A stretch of 6,696 nt of DNA, taken from Clostridium sp. SCN 57-10. GTDB taxonomy: Bacteria > Bacillota > Clostridia > Oscillospirales > Butyricicoccaceae. Below the pieces are notes generated by a model. The model was not told the DNA's origin. It saw nothing but the letters and a program-made list of their open reading frames with translations, and did no database searches. The translations under genes and the position numbers were made by a program. Positions 1 through 4,974 of the stretch are shown here, piece after piece. How positions within the stretch are numbered: position 1 is the first letter of the stretch; each line of letters opens with the position of its first letter. The stretch spans positions 1 to 6,696 of the forward strand of contig MEFT01000089.1 of the NCBI GenBank assembly GCA_001725215.1, written 5' to 3'.

Positions 1-785
1 TGGCCTGAATCTGAAATGTAGTTGAGCAGATCTCTCGCCTTCTCGGCGTCATGATATTCGCGATTGTTGAGCAGACGCGCAGCGCCATCGATATAAATCT
101 CGGAGGTATCCGCCGCGTTTTCGGTGGTGTCGATAAACTCGATGACCTTTTTGCAAAGCTGATACATACCCGAGCCTGCTCCGGCATGACACCGCACCAC
201 CTCAGGCAGCTGTGCAAGCTTCCGCTCGGCAAGTGCAAGATTGACGGCTTTCGTCAGCGCGGCGGCCTCTTCATCAGAAACCGGTTCGTAGACGCGCAGC
301 ACACGATTTTCAACCGAATGCCCCGTAATGGCAACCGCGGCAAAGCTGCATCGATCGCCGATGCTGACCAGCTCGATCTTTCGCACCTCTTTGCCTCCGC
401 GACGATCAAGCATCGACACGGCCGTATGATCGGTAAGGCGCGATGCAACGCGCGAAACACACAGCATGATGTTGTCCAGCTCGCGCATTTTATCACGCAA
501 CTCTCGCTGCAGGCGGTCAATCTCACCTTTCGCCATGCGGTAGCTGTCCATCAGCTCGTTGACATACAGACGGTATGCCTGATAGGACGGCACGCGTCCG
601 GCGGAAACGTGGGGCTTTTCAAGATAACCCAGTTCCTCCAGCTCGCTCATTTCGTTGCGTATGGTTGCAGACGAAAGCGGCTGCGAAAAATGCCCTGCCA
701 GTGTCTTGGAGCCCACCGGCTCTGCCGTATCGATATAGCTTTCGACGATGGCCTTCAGGATATTTCTTTTTCGTTCGGGCAGCAT
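1..785 (-). CDS. hrcA: HrcA heat-inducible transcription repressor (3' end cut by window edge)
   Basis: HrcA is the DNA-binding repressor of class I heat-shock genes. It binds CIRCE operators, and its activity depends on GroEL. The visible 261 residues begin MLPERKRNILKAIVESYIDT, a winged-helix start. The family-typical recognition segment follows at about 38-66 (LSSATIRNEMSELEELGYLE, then PHVSAGRVPS). A charged, probably helical stretch runs from about 77 to 107 and leads into the GAF-like domain. The last residues read RDLLNYISDSG. HrcA proteins are usually about 340 residues, so roughly 80 C-terminal residues lie off the left edge. The ATG (complement of 783-785) has a GAGGAGG site seven bases upstream. 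A perfect CIRCE sits between promoter and start, so the gene is almost certainly autoregulated. grpE, dnaK and dnaJ often follow hrcA in Firmicutes, but none can be seen here. The identification is firm. Confidence 0.96.
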   Translation of the reverse strand, partial: MLPERKRNILKAIVESYIDTAEPVGSKTLAGHFSQPLSSATIRNEMSELEELGYLEKPHVSAGRVPSYQAYRLYVNELMDSYRMAKGEIDRLQRELRDKMRELDNIMLCVSRVASRLTDHTAVSMLDRRGGKEVRKIELVSIGDRCSFAAVAITGHSVENRVLRVYEPVSDEEAAALTKAVNLALAERKLAQLPEVVRCHAGAGSGMYQLCKKVIEFIDTTENAADTSEIYIDGAARLLNNREYHDAEKARDLLNYISDSG

Positions 786-792
786 TTTCACG

Positions 793-800
793 CCTCCTCT
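793..800 (-). promoter_or_regulatory. hrcA ribosome binding site
   Basis: On the minus strand this reads AGAGGAGG, a strong Shine-Dalgarno site seven bases before the ATG. It fixes the hrcA start at the MLPERKR methionine and lies just inside the CIRCE operator, so bound HrcA would sit directly upstream of it. Confidence 0.85.
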
Positions 801-804
801 CTCG

Positions 805-831
805 TTAGCACTCTCACTCCCGGAGTGCTAA
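805..831 (-). promoter_or_regulatory. CIRCE operator (HrcA binding site)
   Basis: The sequence is TTAGCACTC, nine bases (814-822), then GAGTGCTAA. This matches the CIRCE consensus in both 9-base arms and in spacer length. It covers the predicted transcription start (about 829) and lies between the hrcA promoter and RBS, the usual autoregulatory arrangement. HrcA bound here would block hrcA and any genes downstream of it in the same transcript. Confidence 0.97.
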
Positions 832-835
832 ATTC

Positions 836-863
836 ATCTTACCATATTCCATGTCGTTGTCAA
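836..863 (-). promoter_or_regulatory. Sigma-A-type promoter of hrcA
   Basis: The minus strand has a perfect -35 TTGACA (complement of 858-863), a 16-base spacer and a -10 TAAGAT (complement of 836-841, 4 of 6 matches). The predicted start near 829 falls in the outer arm of CIRCE. A vegetative promoter plus CIRCE means heat control by derepression rather than by an alternative sigma factor. Confidence 0.8.
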
Positions 864-893
864 TAGTTTTCACAAAAAAAGTGTAAACAAATT

Positions 894-915
894 GGAACAT
901 TATACAAGCTGTTCC
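894..915. promoter_or_regulatory. Candidate operator-like dyad upstream of hrcA
   Basis: The two half-sites GGAACA (894-899) and TGTTCC (910-915) are perfect inverted repeats ten bases apart. A minus-strand TATAAT (complement of 899-904) lies inside the dyad and could be the -10 of a second, weak hrcA promoter; the matching -35 position (ATGCCA) is poor. The symmetry is visible in the sequence, but no binding protein can be named and chance is possible. Confidence 0.3.
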
Positions 916-930
916 GAGGCTTGGCATAAG

Positions 931-964
931 AAAAAAACGACAGGCTGCTTCCTGTCGTTTTTTT
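931..964 (-). terminator. Strong intrinsic terminator after tadA (bidirectional shape)
   Basis: Left arm A7-CGACAGG (931-944), six-base loop (945-950) and right arm CCTGTCG-T7 (951-964) form a perfect 14-bp hairpin with A and T tracts on the two sides. It can therefore terminate on either strand. The transcript that needs it is tadA, which ends 117 bases away on the minus strand. It separates tadA from the hrcA promoter, so hrcA is transcribed independently. Confidence 0.9.
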
Positions 965-1080
965 CATTCATCGAAGAACCAGAGGGAGAAAAAGAAAAAC
1001 TGTTCTTGCCTTGCTCTCAATGATAGTATACGAAACATTTATTAAGAAATAAGGGGGTTGTTCTTTAAAATTCTGTTAAA
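965..1080. other. AT-rich gap between the tadA stop and its terminator; no gene seen
   Basis: These 116 bases are strikingly AT-rich beside GC-rich genes. They would form a long 3' untranslated region of tadA. A modest hairpin is possible on the minus strand (AAGAACAG pairing with CTGGTTCTT, one bulge, pyrimidine-rich loop). I see no start codon with an RBS, no promoter and no recognisable RNA gene. Confidence 0.5.
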
Positions 1081-1533
1081 TCAATACTTTTTTCTGAGTT
1101 TTTGAAAAAAGGCGCGCAGCAGCGCGGCGCTTTCTTCCGCCAAAATACCGCCATAGAGACGGGGGCGCTGCGGAAATGCCTCTTCAAATAGGTTGAGCAC
1201 CCCGCCGCACGCGCCCCACTCAGTGTCTGACGCACCGTAGCACACTTCAGAAATACAGGCATTCATAATCGCGCCGGCACACATGGGGCACGGCTCAAGC
1301 GTGACGTAAAGCGTACATCCCGTCAGCCGCCAGCCGTTCAGGGTGAGGCATGCTTCAGCGATCGCGGCGATCTCGGCGTGCATCAGCGCGTCACGGTCGC
1401 GCTCGCGCGTGTTGCGGCCACGGCCGACGATGCGGCCGTCATGCACGATTACACAGCCGACTGGAACCTCTCCGTCTTGTGCGGCTTCGCGTGCCAGCGC
1501 AAGCGCCTCGCGCATATAATCTTCGCGTTCCAT
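1081..1533 (-). CDS. tadA: tRNA-specific adenosine deaminase TadA
   Basis: TadA converts the wobble adenosine 34 of tRNA-Arg(ACG) to inosine by zinc-dependent hydrolytic deamination in the cytoplasm. The 150-residue product has the full cytidine/deoxycytidylate deaminase signature: HAE at 52-54 (zinc-binding His52 and proton-shuttling Glu54) and PCPMC at 81-85 (zinc ligands Cys82 and Cys85). GEVPVGCVIV at 21-30 is the usual first strand. Length is normal for bacterial TadA. I start at the ATG of MEREDYMREA because AAAGGAG lies six bases before it. The frame stays open six codons further, to a TTG, but those codons contain the RBS itself. It reads away from the neighbouring membrane-protein gene and appears to be alone on its transcript. 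The identification is firm. Confidence 0.96.
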   Translation of the reverse strand: MEREDYMREALALAREAAQDGEVPVGCVIVHDGRIVGRGRNTRERDRDALMHAEIAAIAEACLTLNGWRLTGCTLYVTLEPCPMCAGAIMNACISEVCYGASDTEWGACGGVLNLFEEAFPQRPRLYGGILAEESAALLRAFFQKLRKKY

Positions 1534-1539
1534 TCCATT

Positions 1540-1546
1540 CTCCTTT
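1540..1546 (-). promoter_or_regulatory. tadA ribosome binding site (decides the start)
   Basis: The minus strand reads AAAGGAG, then AATGGA, then the ATG of MERED. This places the start at 1533 rather than at the in-frame TTG ending at 1551. Two bases of this site are shared with the -35 of the opposing promoter. Confidence 0.85.
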
Positions 1547-1573
1547 GACAAGCTGTCTCGGCTATATTATACT
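1545..1573 (+). promoter_or_regulatory. Near-consensus sigma-A promoter for the membrane protein/Nudix unit
   Basis: A perfect -35 TTGACA (1545-1550), exactly 17 bases, then TATACT (1568-1573, 5 of 6). Start of transcription is predicted near 1580, about 26 bases before the ATG at 1606. This is the strongest-looking promoter in the window, so the two genes after it are probably well expressed unless a regulator binds here. Confidence 0.85.
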
Positions 1574-1594
1574 GAACAAAACAGCAAAAGGAAA
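1566..1594 (-). promoter_or_regulatory. Probable tadA promoter, overlapping the opposing one
   Basis: The minus strand has a perfect TATAAT (complement of 1566-1571). At 17-base spacing the -35 is TTTCCT (complement of 1589-1594), only 3 of 6 matches. Predicted start is near 1559, a leader of about 26 bases. The -10 shares four base pairs with the -10 of the rightward promoter, so both cannot be open at once. The weaker -35 suggests lower output toward tadA. Confidence 0.55.
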
Positions 1595-1605
1595 GGGTCT
1601 TATCC

Positions 1606-1845
1606 ATGCCGATTACCACCATTCAAAGCGCGCTGCTCTCTATCGTCCTATACACCCCGCCGGTGCTGGCCGGCATCCTGACCTTTCGCAAGCTGCGGCG
1701 CAAATACAGCCGCCCGCTTGACAAGACGATCGACTGGAAGGTGTGGGTTTTCACTGTCATCGCCGTTTCGGGCACGCTGCTCGCCATGGTGCTTCTCTAT
1801 TATACCATCGTGTTCTTTCTTTTCGTCGCGCCGCTCGGCAGATAG
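1606..1845 (+). CDS. Small two-helix membrane protein of unknown function
   Basis: I do not recognise this 79-residue protein. It has two hydrophobic segments, about residues 5-25 (IQSALLSIVLYTPPVLAGIL) and 47-75 (VWVFTVIAVSG, then a Leu/Val/Phe-rich run). A strongly basic loop, RKLRRKYSR near 28-36, joins them. By the positive-inside rule the loop should be cytoplasmic with both termini outside, a hairpin topology. There is no signal peptidase or lipobox motif. The ATG follows GGAAAGGG with about eight bases of spacing and a near-consensus promoter at 1545-1573, so it is very likely a real gene. The Nudix gene starts 11 bases after its stop, so the two are probably co-transcribed and translationally coupled. 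A general small inner-membrane protein is the most that can be said. Confidence 0.8.
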   Translation: MPITTIQSALLSIVLYTPPVLAGILTFRKLRRKYSRPLDKTIDWKVWVFTVIAVSGTLLAMVLLYYTIVFFLFVAPLGR

Positions 1846-1856
1846 GCGGGCGTTTG

Positions 1857-2354
1857 ATGGAACTATGGGACGCGTATTACGCGGACGGCAGCCTTGCGGG
1901 GTGCGACTTGGTGCGCGGCGAGCCGATTCCAGGGGGATTGTATCATTTGGTAAGCGAGGTTTTGGTTCGGCATGCCGACGGTTCTTTTCTGCTGATGCAA
2001 CGTGACCGAAATAAAATCGGCTACCCCGGTCTGTTTGAAGCGTCGGCGGGCGGCAGCGCGCTCAAGGGCGAGTCGGCTTATGGCGCCGCGCTGCGCGAGC
2101 TGCGGGAGGAAACGGGCGTTGCCGCCGCCGAACTCACGCCCATTTACAGCTGCACCAACGGAAAAGATACGATTTATCACGGCTATTTGTGTGTGACCGA
2201 CTGCGACAAGTCCTCCGTCACACTGCAGGAGGGTGAAACCATTTCGCATCGCTGGCTTGATGCAGACAGTTTTTTAACGTTCGTCAACACGGCGGACTAT
2301 GTTCCCATCCACATAGACAGGCTGGAGAGCTATCTGAACACCTTACGCGCTTAA
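1857..2354 (+). CDS. Nudix hydrolase (IPP-isomerase-like/YfcD-type subgroup)
   Basis: Nudix enzymes split a nucleoside diphosphate linked to another moiety, using divalent metal. The 165-residue protein carries a perfect Nudix box (G-x5-E-x7-REUxEExGU) at residues 66-88, ending RELREETGV, with metal-binding Glu81, Glu84 and Glu85. The N-terminus (MELWDAY, then LVRGEPIPGGLYHLV) and FLLMQRDRNKIGYPGLFEAS resemble a Firmicute family related in sequence to isopentenyl-diphosphate isomerase type 1. That family has no well-proven substrate, so none is assigned. The ATG is preceded by AGGCGGG at 1844-1850, overlapping the stop of the upstream gene. A TTG one codon earlier is an alternative start. The reading frame is open upstream to 1743, but that extension overlaps the membrane-protein gene and reads as shadow sequence. 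The family call is firm and the function open. Confidence 0.9.
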   Translation: MELWDAYYADGSLAGCDLVRGEPIPGGLYHLVSEVLVRHADGSFLLMQRDRNKIGYPGLFEASAGGSALKGESAYGAALRELREETGVAAAELTPIYSCTNGKDTIYHGYLCVTDCDKSSVTLQEGETISHRWLDADSFLTFVNTADYVPIHIDRLESYLNTLRA

Positions 2355-2460
2355 ACACCGAAGAGGGATCGCATCCCCCTTCGCGCCGCCGCTTTCGCTG
2401 CGGCCAACCCCCTCGTTCACCGATTTTTCGAGAGAAATCGGTGGGTTAAGGTGTTTTTTT
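2353..2460 (+). terminator. Large multi-branched RNA fold ending in T7, after the Nudix gene
   Basis: AAACACC (2353-2359) pairs with GGTGTTT (2450-2456), which runs into a T tract ending at 2460. Three arms can form inside. Arm one is GAAG-A-GGGAT with ATCCC-C-CTTC (2360-2382). Arm two is GCCGC with GCGGC (2385-2404). Arm three is CACCGATTT with AAATCGGTG (2418-2443), extended by AACC/GGTT (2406-2409/2444-2447) across an eight-base one-sided bulge. The Nudix stop codon touches the outer helix. It most plausibly terminates the upstream unit, though it is far larger than a normal hairpin terminator and might be a repeat or structured RNA. Pairings were found by eye and no folding energy was computed. 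Confidence 0.55.
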
Positions 2461-2474
2461 GCCGCACATGTGGC

Positions 2475-2513
2475 CGAAAAAGCAAAACGGCGTGAGTTCT
2501 TCGGGCTTTTTTG
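2475..2513 (+). terminator. Weak second hairpin with T tract
   Basis: CGAAAAAGC (2475-2483) can pair with GCTTTTTTG (2505-2513), one G-T included, around a 21-base loop. A T6 run is part of the right arm. The stem is AT-rich with a large loop, so this would be at best a back-up terminator for transcripts that pass the fold at 2353-2460. Confidence 0.3.
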
Positions 2514-2522
2514 ACAATTACG

Positions 2523-2552
2523 GGAGGGCGGTATCAAACGATACCGCCCTCC
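2523..2552. terminator. GC-rich 13-bp terminator hairpin between converging genes
   Basis: GGAGGGCGGTATC (2523-2535), loop AAAC, then GATACCGCCCTCC (2540-2552) is a perfect inverted repeat eight bases from the pepV stop. On the plus strand it is followed by TTATATTTTTA, a good terminator tail. On the minus strand, where pepV needs it, the next bases are CGTAATTGTC with no T run. It therefore blocks plus-strand read-through into pepV best, and may end the pepV message less efficiently or simply protect its 3' end. Confidence 0.8.
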
Positions 2553-2560
2553 TTATATTT

Positions 2561-3964
2561 TTACTTGCAGATCTCCGCGATGGCGCGCGCAAACATGCGT
2601 CCGCCCATCAGCAGATGGTCGATGACGGCCGACTCATTGGGGCCGTGCTCGTTATACTCCACGCCGCGCACACAGCAGCCGAACGCAACGCCGCCCTCGA
2701 TGTTGTGCACATAGGTTCCGCCGCCCATCGACATGCACTCGCCCTTTTCGCCCGAGACTTCCTCATAGACCGAAAGAAGCGTCTTCACCAGCTTCGTGTC
2801 CTCCGGCGTGTAATGCGGCGCGCGCATTTTCGTTTTGGCGAGCTGAATGCCGTGCTGCCGCAGCTTTCCATCGAGTACCAGCGACATATTTTCCTCGTTT
2901 GCGCAGACGGGGCATCGGCTGTCGATATTGCCGTACAATCTGGTCAGCGAATAATCAAAAATACCGATGTTGATCGTCAGCTTTCCGGAAATCTCGTCCG
3001 ACTGCGCGACACCGGCAGCTACACCGTATCCGTCGCCAAACGGGAACACCTGGTTGACGCCGCACAGGCACGCAAAGCCTTCGCTTTTCGCCATCGGCAT
3101 ACCGCACACCATGTCGACCGCGGCGAGCACGGCGTTGATGCCCTCCATCGGCGTGGAGGCATGGGCGCTCAGTCCCTTCACGGAGACGATGACGCGTCCG
3201 TCCTTCTCGCGCGCGGTAAACGCGGCGCGGGTCTTTTCCTGCGACTTTTTGCAGTATTGCTCGACCTCGGCAAGCGGCATGCCCTCAATAACAACCTCGG
3301 CATACTGCGCGACGATGTTTTCCGTATGTCCGCCCTTAAGCGACACCACGCGCGGCAGCGCTTTGTCCTCCGCAAATTCAGCGGTGAAATCGCTGCTCAG
3401 GCCGCCCTTCTCGACGTTTACCACAGGGTAATAAGCGTCAGGCGTAAAGCTTGCGGGAGGAGCCTTTTCCACGGAGAAATAATGTCTGAGGTCTGAGCTG
3501 CCGCACTCTTCGTCCGTTCCGAGGATGACGCGGCAGTTACGGCTCAGCTCAACGCCAATCTCGCGCAGCGCCTTCATGGCGTGCAACGCCATCACGGCGG
3601 GGCCTTTATTGTCCGACGTGCCGCGGCCGTAGAGCCTTCCTTCTTTTTCAATGGGGTTAAACGGCTCGGTCACCGTCCAGTCGGTTCCCTCATGCACCAC
3701 GTCAAGGTGCGCGAGAACAGCAAGCTCGGTCTCTTTGTCGTTGTAGTCAGCCGTGCAGACGTAGCCGTCATAGTTGCGGGTGGCAAAGCCCATGTCGCCC
3801 GCCATTTTCATTGCGGCGACAAGCGCTTCGTAAGGGCCTTCGCCGTAGGGCATGCCCTCCTTGGCTTCTTCGCGCACGCTGCGGATGCGGCACAACGTTT
3901 TCACGTCCTCCACGATTTCATCGCGATGCTCGGCAAAGTATGCGTCGATCTTCTGGTTCAGCAT
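2561..3964 (-). CDS. pepV: M20-family metallodipeptidase, PepV/Sapep type
   Basis: This is a cytoplasmic two-metal dipeptidase that releases amino acids from dipeptides (carnosinase-like in some members). At 467 residues it has the normal PepV length. Family motifs run in order: AHLDVVHEG (85-93) with metal ligand His86 and catalytic-support Asp88; GRGTSDNKGP (113-122) with bridging Asp118; GTDEECGSSD (149-158) with Glu152/Glu153, general base and metal ligand; TPDAYYP with Asp176; GLSAHAST with His268 of the lid domain; and EHGPNES with His440 near the C-terminus. All expected ligands are present, so it should be active. The ATG follows AAAGGAG by seven bases. It starts 33 bases after the pflX-like gene with no promoter visible in the gap, so the two are probably one operon. 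Which dipeptides it prefers cannot be read from the sequence. Confidence 0.94.
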   Translation of the reverse strand: MLNQKIDAYFAEHRDEIVEDVKTLCRIRSVREEAKEGMPYGEGPYEALVAAMKMAGDMGFATRNYDGYVCTADYNDKETELAVLAHLDVVHEGTDWTVTEPFNPIEKEGRLYGRGTSDNKGPAVMALHAMKALREIGVELSRNCRVILGTDEECGSSDLRHYFSVEKAPPASFTPDAYYPVVNVEKGGLSSDFTAEFAEDKALPRVVSLKGGHTENIVAQYAEVVIEGMPLAEVEQYCKKSQEKTRAAFTAREKDGRVIVSVKGLSAHASTPMEGINAVLAAVDMVCGMPMAKSEGFACLCGVNQVFPFGDGYGVAAGVAQSDEISGKLTINIGIFDYSLTRLYGNIDSRCPVCANEENMSLVLDGKLRQHGIQLAKTKMRAPHYTPEDTKLVKTLLSVYEEVSGEKGECMSMGGGTYVHNIEGGVAFGCCVRGVEYNEHGPNESAVIDHLLMGGRMFARAIAEICK

Positions 3965-3971
3965 AATCTTT

Positions 3972-3978
3972 CTCCTTT
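3972..3978 (-). promoter_or_regulatory. pepV ribosome binding site
   Basis: The minus strand reads AAAGGAG seven bases before the pepV ATG. It lies in the 33-base gap after the pflX-like gene and supports separate efficient initiation on a shared message. Confidence 0.8.
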
Positions 3979-3997
3979 ATCCGTTAAAATAGATGGA

Positions 3998-4879
3998 TCA
4001 AACTCCTGTGAGATCAAAAATAGGCGTATAGGCAGCCGTCGCCGCGCGCGTGTCCTGCGAAAAGCCGCGCAAACCGGCGCGCTGTGCTTCGCGCAGCACG
4101 CTTTGATATTCAAACGTCGTTACGCGGCGGCACAGCTCGGGAAACTCGCCGCGCACAAACTCAGGCGTATACTGCGCCATGATGCTGACGAGCAACTCAT
4201 CGGGCGCAAAGCGCGACGCGAGCCAGTGTACCAGCGCGATCGAATCGTGCCGCGCGCCGGGCAGAACAAGATGGCGCACCAATGTACCGCGCGACAATAT
4301 ACCTTCTTCGTCAAAAACAGGCGCGCCCGTCTGGCGCACCATTTCGGGAATAGCGCGTGACGCAACGTCAAAGTAGTCGCCCGCGGCCGAATAGCGCCGT
4401 GCGAGGTCGGCACTGTGATATTTAAGGTCGGGCAGATAAATATCAACCAACCCGTCGAGCGCGTGCAGCGTTTCGGGAGTCTCATAGCCGCTGCTGTTCC
4501 ACAGCGCGGGAATGTGCAGCGCATGGCGCACGCGCGCAAGCGCCCGCACGATCTGCGGAACGAACTGCGTGCCGCTCACGAGATTAATGTTGTGCACGCC
4601 CTGCTCTGCAAGCTCGAGAAAAATGTCGCCGAGGCGCTCCTCCGTAATGTCTCGCCCAAAGCCGCCCTCGCTGATGTCGCCGTTCTGGCAAAAGCAGCAG
4701 CGCAGCGTGCAGCCCGAAAAAAAGATGGCGCCCGAGCCGCGTATGCCGCTGACAGGCGGTTCCTCGCCAAAATGCGGGGCGGCGCGCGCAACACGAAGCG
4801 TGTCGCTCTGGCCGCAGAAGCCGCGCGCATCGGCGCGCGATACGCCGCACCGGCGCGGGCACAGCATACAGACTTCCAT
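3998..4879 (-). CDS. pflX: PflX-like radical SAM protein (pyruvate formate-lyase activase homologue)
   Basis: This 293-residue protein belongs to the radical SAM superfamily. GCTLRCCFCQN at 56-66 supplies the CX3CX2C ligands (Cys57, Cys61, Cys64) of the 4Fe-4S cluster that cleaves S-adenosylmethionine. A second cysteine group, CMLCPRRC at 4-11 plus Cys22 in GFCG, is typical of the PflX branch and may bind another iron-sulfur cluster. NINLVSGTQFVPQI (97-110) and DIYLPDLKY (146-154) are further family-like segments. PflX proteins resemble glycyl-radical activases, but their substrate is not established, and no glycyl-radical enzyme is in the window. I start at the MEVCMLC methionine because GGAGGG lies five bases before it. 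The open frame extends 18 codons further to another ATG, but those codons contain the promoter and RBS. It is probably the first gene of an operon with pepV. Confidence 0.88.
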   Translation of the reverse strand: MEVCMLCPRRCGVSRADARGFCGQSDTLRVARAAPHFGEEPPVSGIRGSGAIFFSGCTLRCCFCQNGDISEGGFGRDITEERLGDIFLELAEQGVHNINLVSGTQFVPQIVRALARVRHALHIPALWNSSGYETPETLHALDGLVDIYLPDLKYHSADLARRYSAAGDYFDVASRAIPEMVRQTGAPVFDEEGILSRGTLVRHLVLPGARHDSIALVHWLASRFAPDELLVSIMAQYTPEFVRGEFPELCRRVTTFEYQSVLREAQRAGLRGFSQDTRAATAAYTPIFDLTGV

Positions 4880-4884
4880 AGCAT

Positions 4885-4890
4885 CCCTCC
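4885..4890 (-). promoter_or_regulatory. pflX-like gene ribosome binding site (decides the start)
   Basis: The minus strand reads GGAGGG, then ATGCT, then the ATG of MEVCMLC. This fixes the start at 4879 rather than 4933. Confidence 0.8.
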
Positions 4891-4898
4891 GACTATCG

Positions 4899-4927
4899 AT
4901 TGTATCACGAACACCGCCTGCGCGCAA
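4899..4927 (-). promoter_or_regulatory. Extended -10 promoter of the pflX-pepV unit
   Basis: The minus strand has TGA-TACAAT (complement of 4899-4907), an extended -10 with a 5 of 6 hexamer. A -35 TTGCGC (complement of 4922-4927) lies 17 bases upstream. Predicted start near 4892 gives a short leader of about 13 bases with the RBS almost at its 5' end. The promoter lies inside the longer version of the pflX frame, which supports the shorter start. Confidence 0.65.
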
Positions 4928-4938
4928 CTTCATTCATC

Positions 4939-4967
4939 TTGTATTGGGCGCGTAAAAAGAGTATAAT
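4939..4967 (+). promoter_or_regulatory. Probable nadE promoter
   Basis: A perfect -10 TATAAT (4962-4967) is preceded by TTGTAT (4939-4944, 3 of 6) at 17-base spacing. Transcription should start near 4974-4975, which is the A of the first in-frame ATG. The message would then be leaderless or nearly so for that start. Confidence 0.6.
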
Positions 4968-4974
4968 ACATGCC

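Noticed and set aside
805..831. CIRCE as a novel palindrome.
   Set aside because: It is the known HrcA operator in its usual place, so it is annotated as a feature and not raised as new.
51..866. A 271-codon open frame on the plus strand.
   Set aside because: It is antisense to hrcA and runs through the CIRCE operator and the hrcA promoter.
931..964. On the minus strand the terminator loop contains AGGAAGCAGCC, which resembles the SRP RNA motif GGAAGGAAGCAGC, and tadA is next to the SRP RNA gene in Bacillus.
   Set aside because: The flanking conserved SRP segments are missing and the motif is fully explained as arm plus loop of a perfect 14-bp terminator.
1534..1551. Six-codon N-terminal extension of TadA starting at TTG.
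   Set aside because: The extension is made of the Shine-Dalgarno site and spacer of the ATG at 1533, and the shorter protein matches normal TadA length.
2459..3496. A 345-codon open frame on the plus strand.
   Set aside because: It lies antisense to pepV, whose family motifs are intact. The frame has no RBS and its product (Arg-, His- and Ala-rich) has no recognisable domain. It is a GC-rich shadow.
4880..4933. Eighteen-codon N-terminal extension of the PflX-like protein from an upstream ATG.
   Set aside because: The extension covers the extended -10 promoter and the GGAGGG site that serve the ATG at 4879, and the family normally begins just before the first CxxC.
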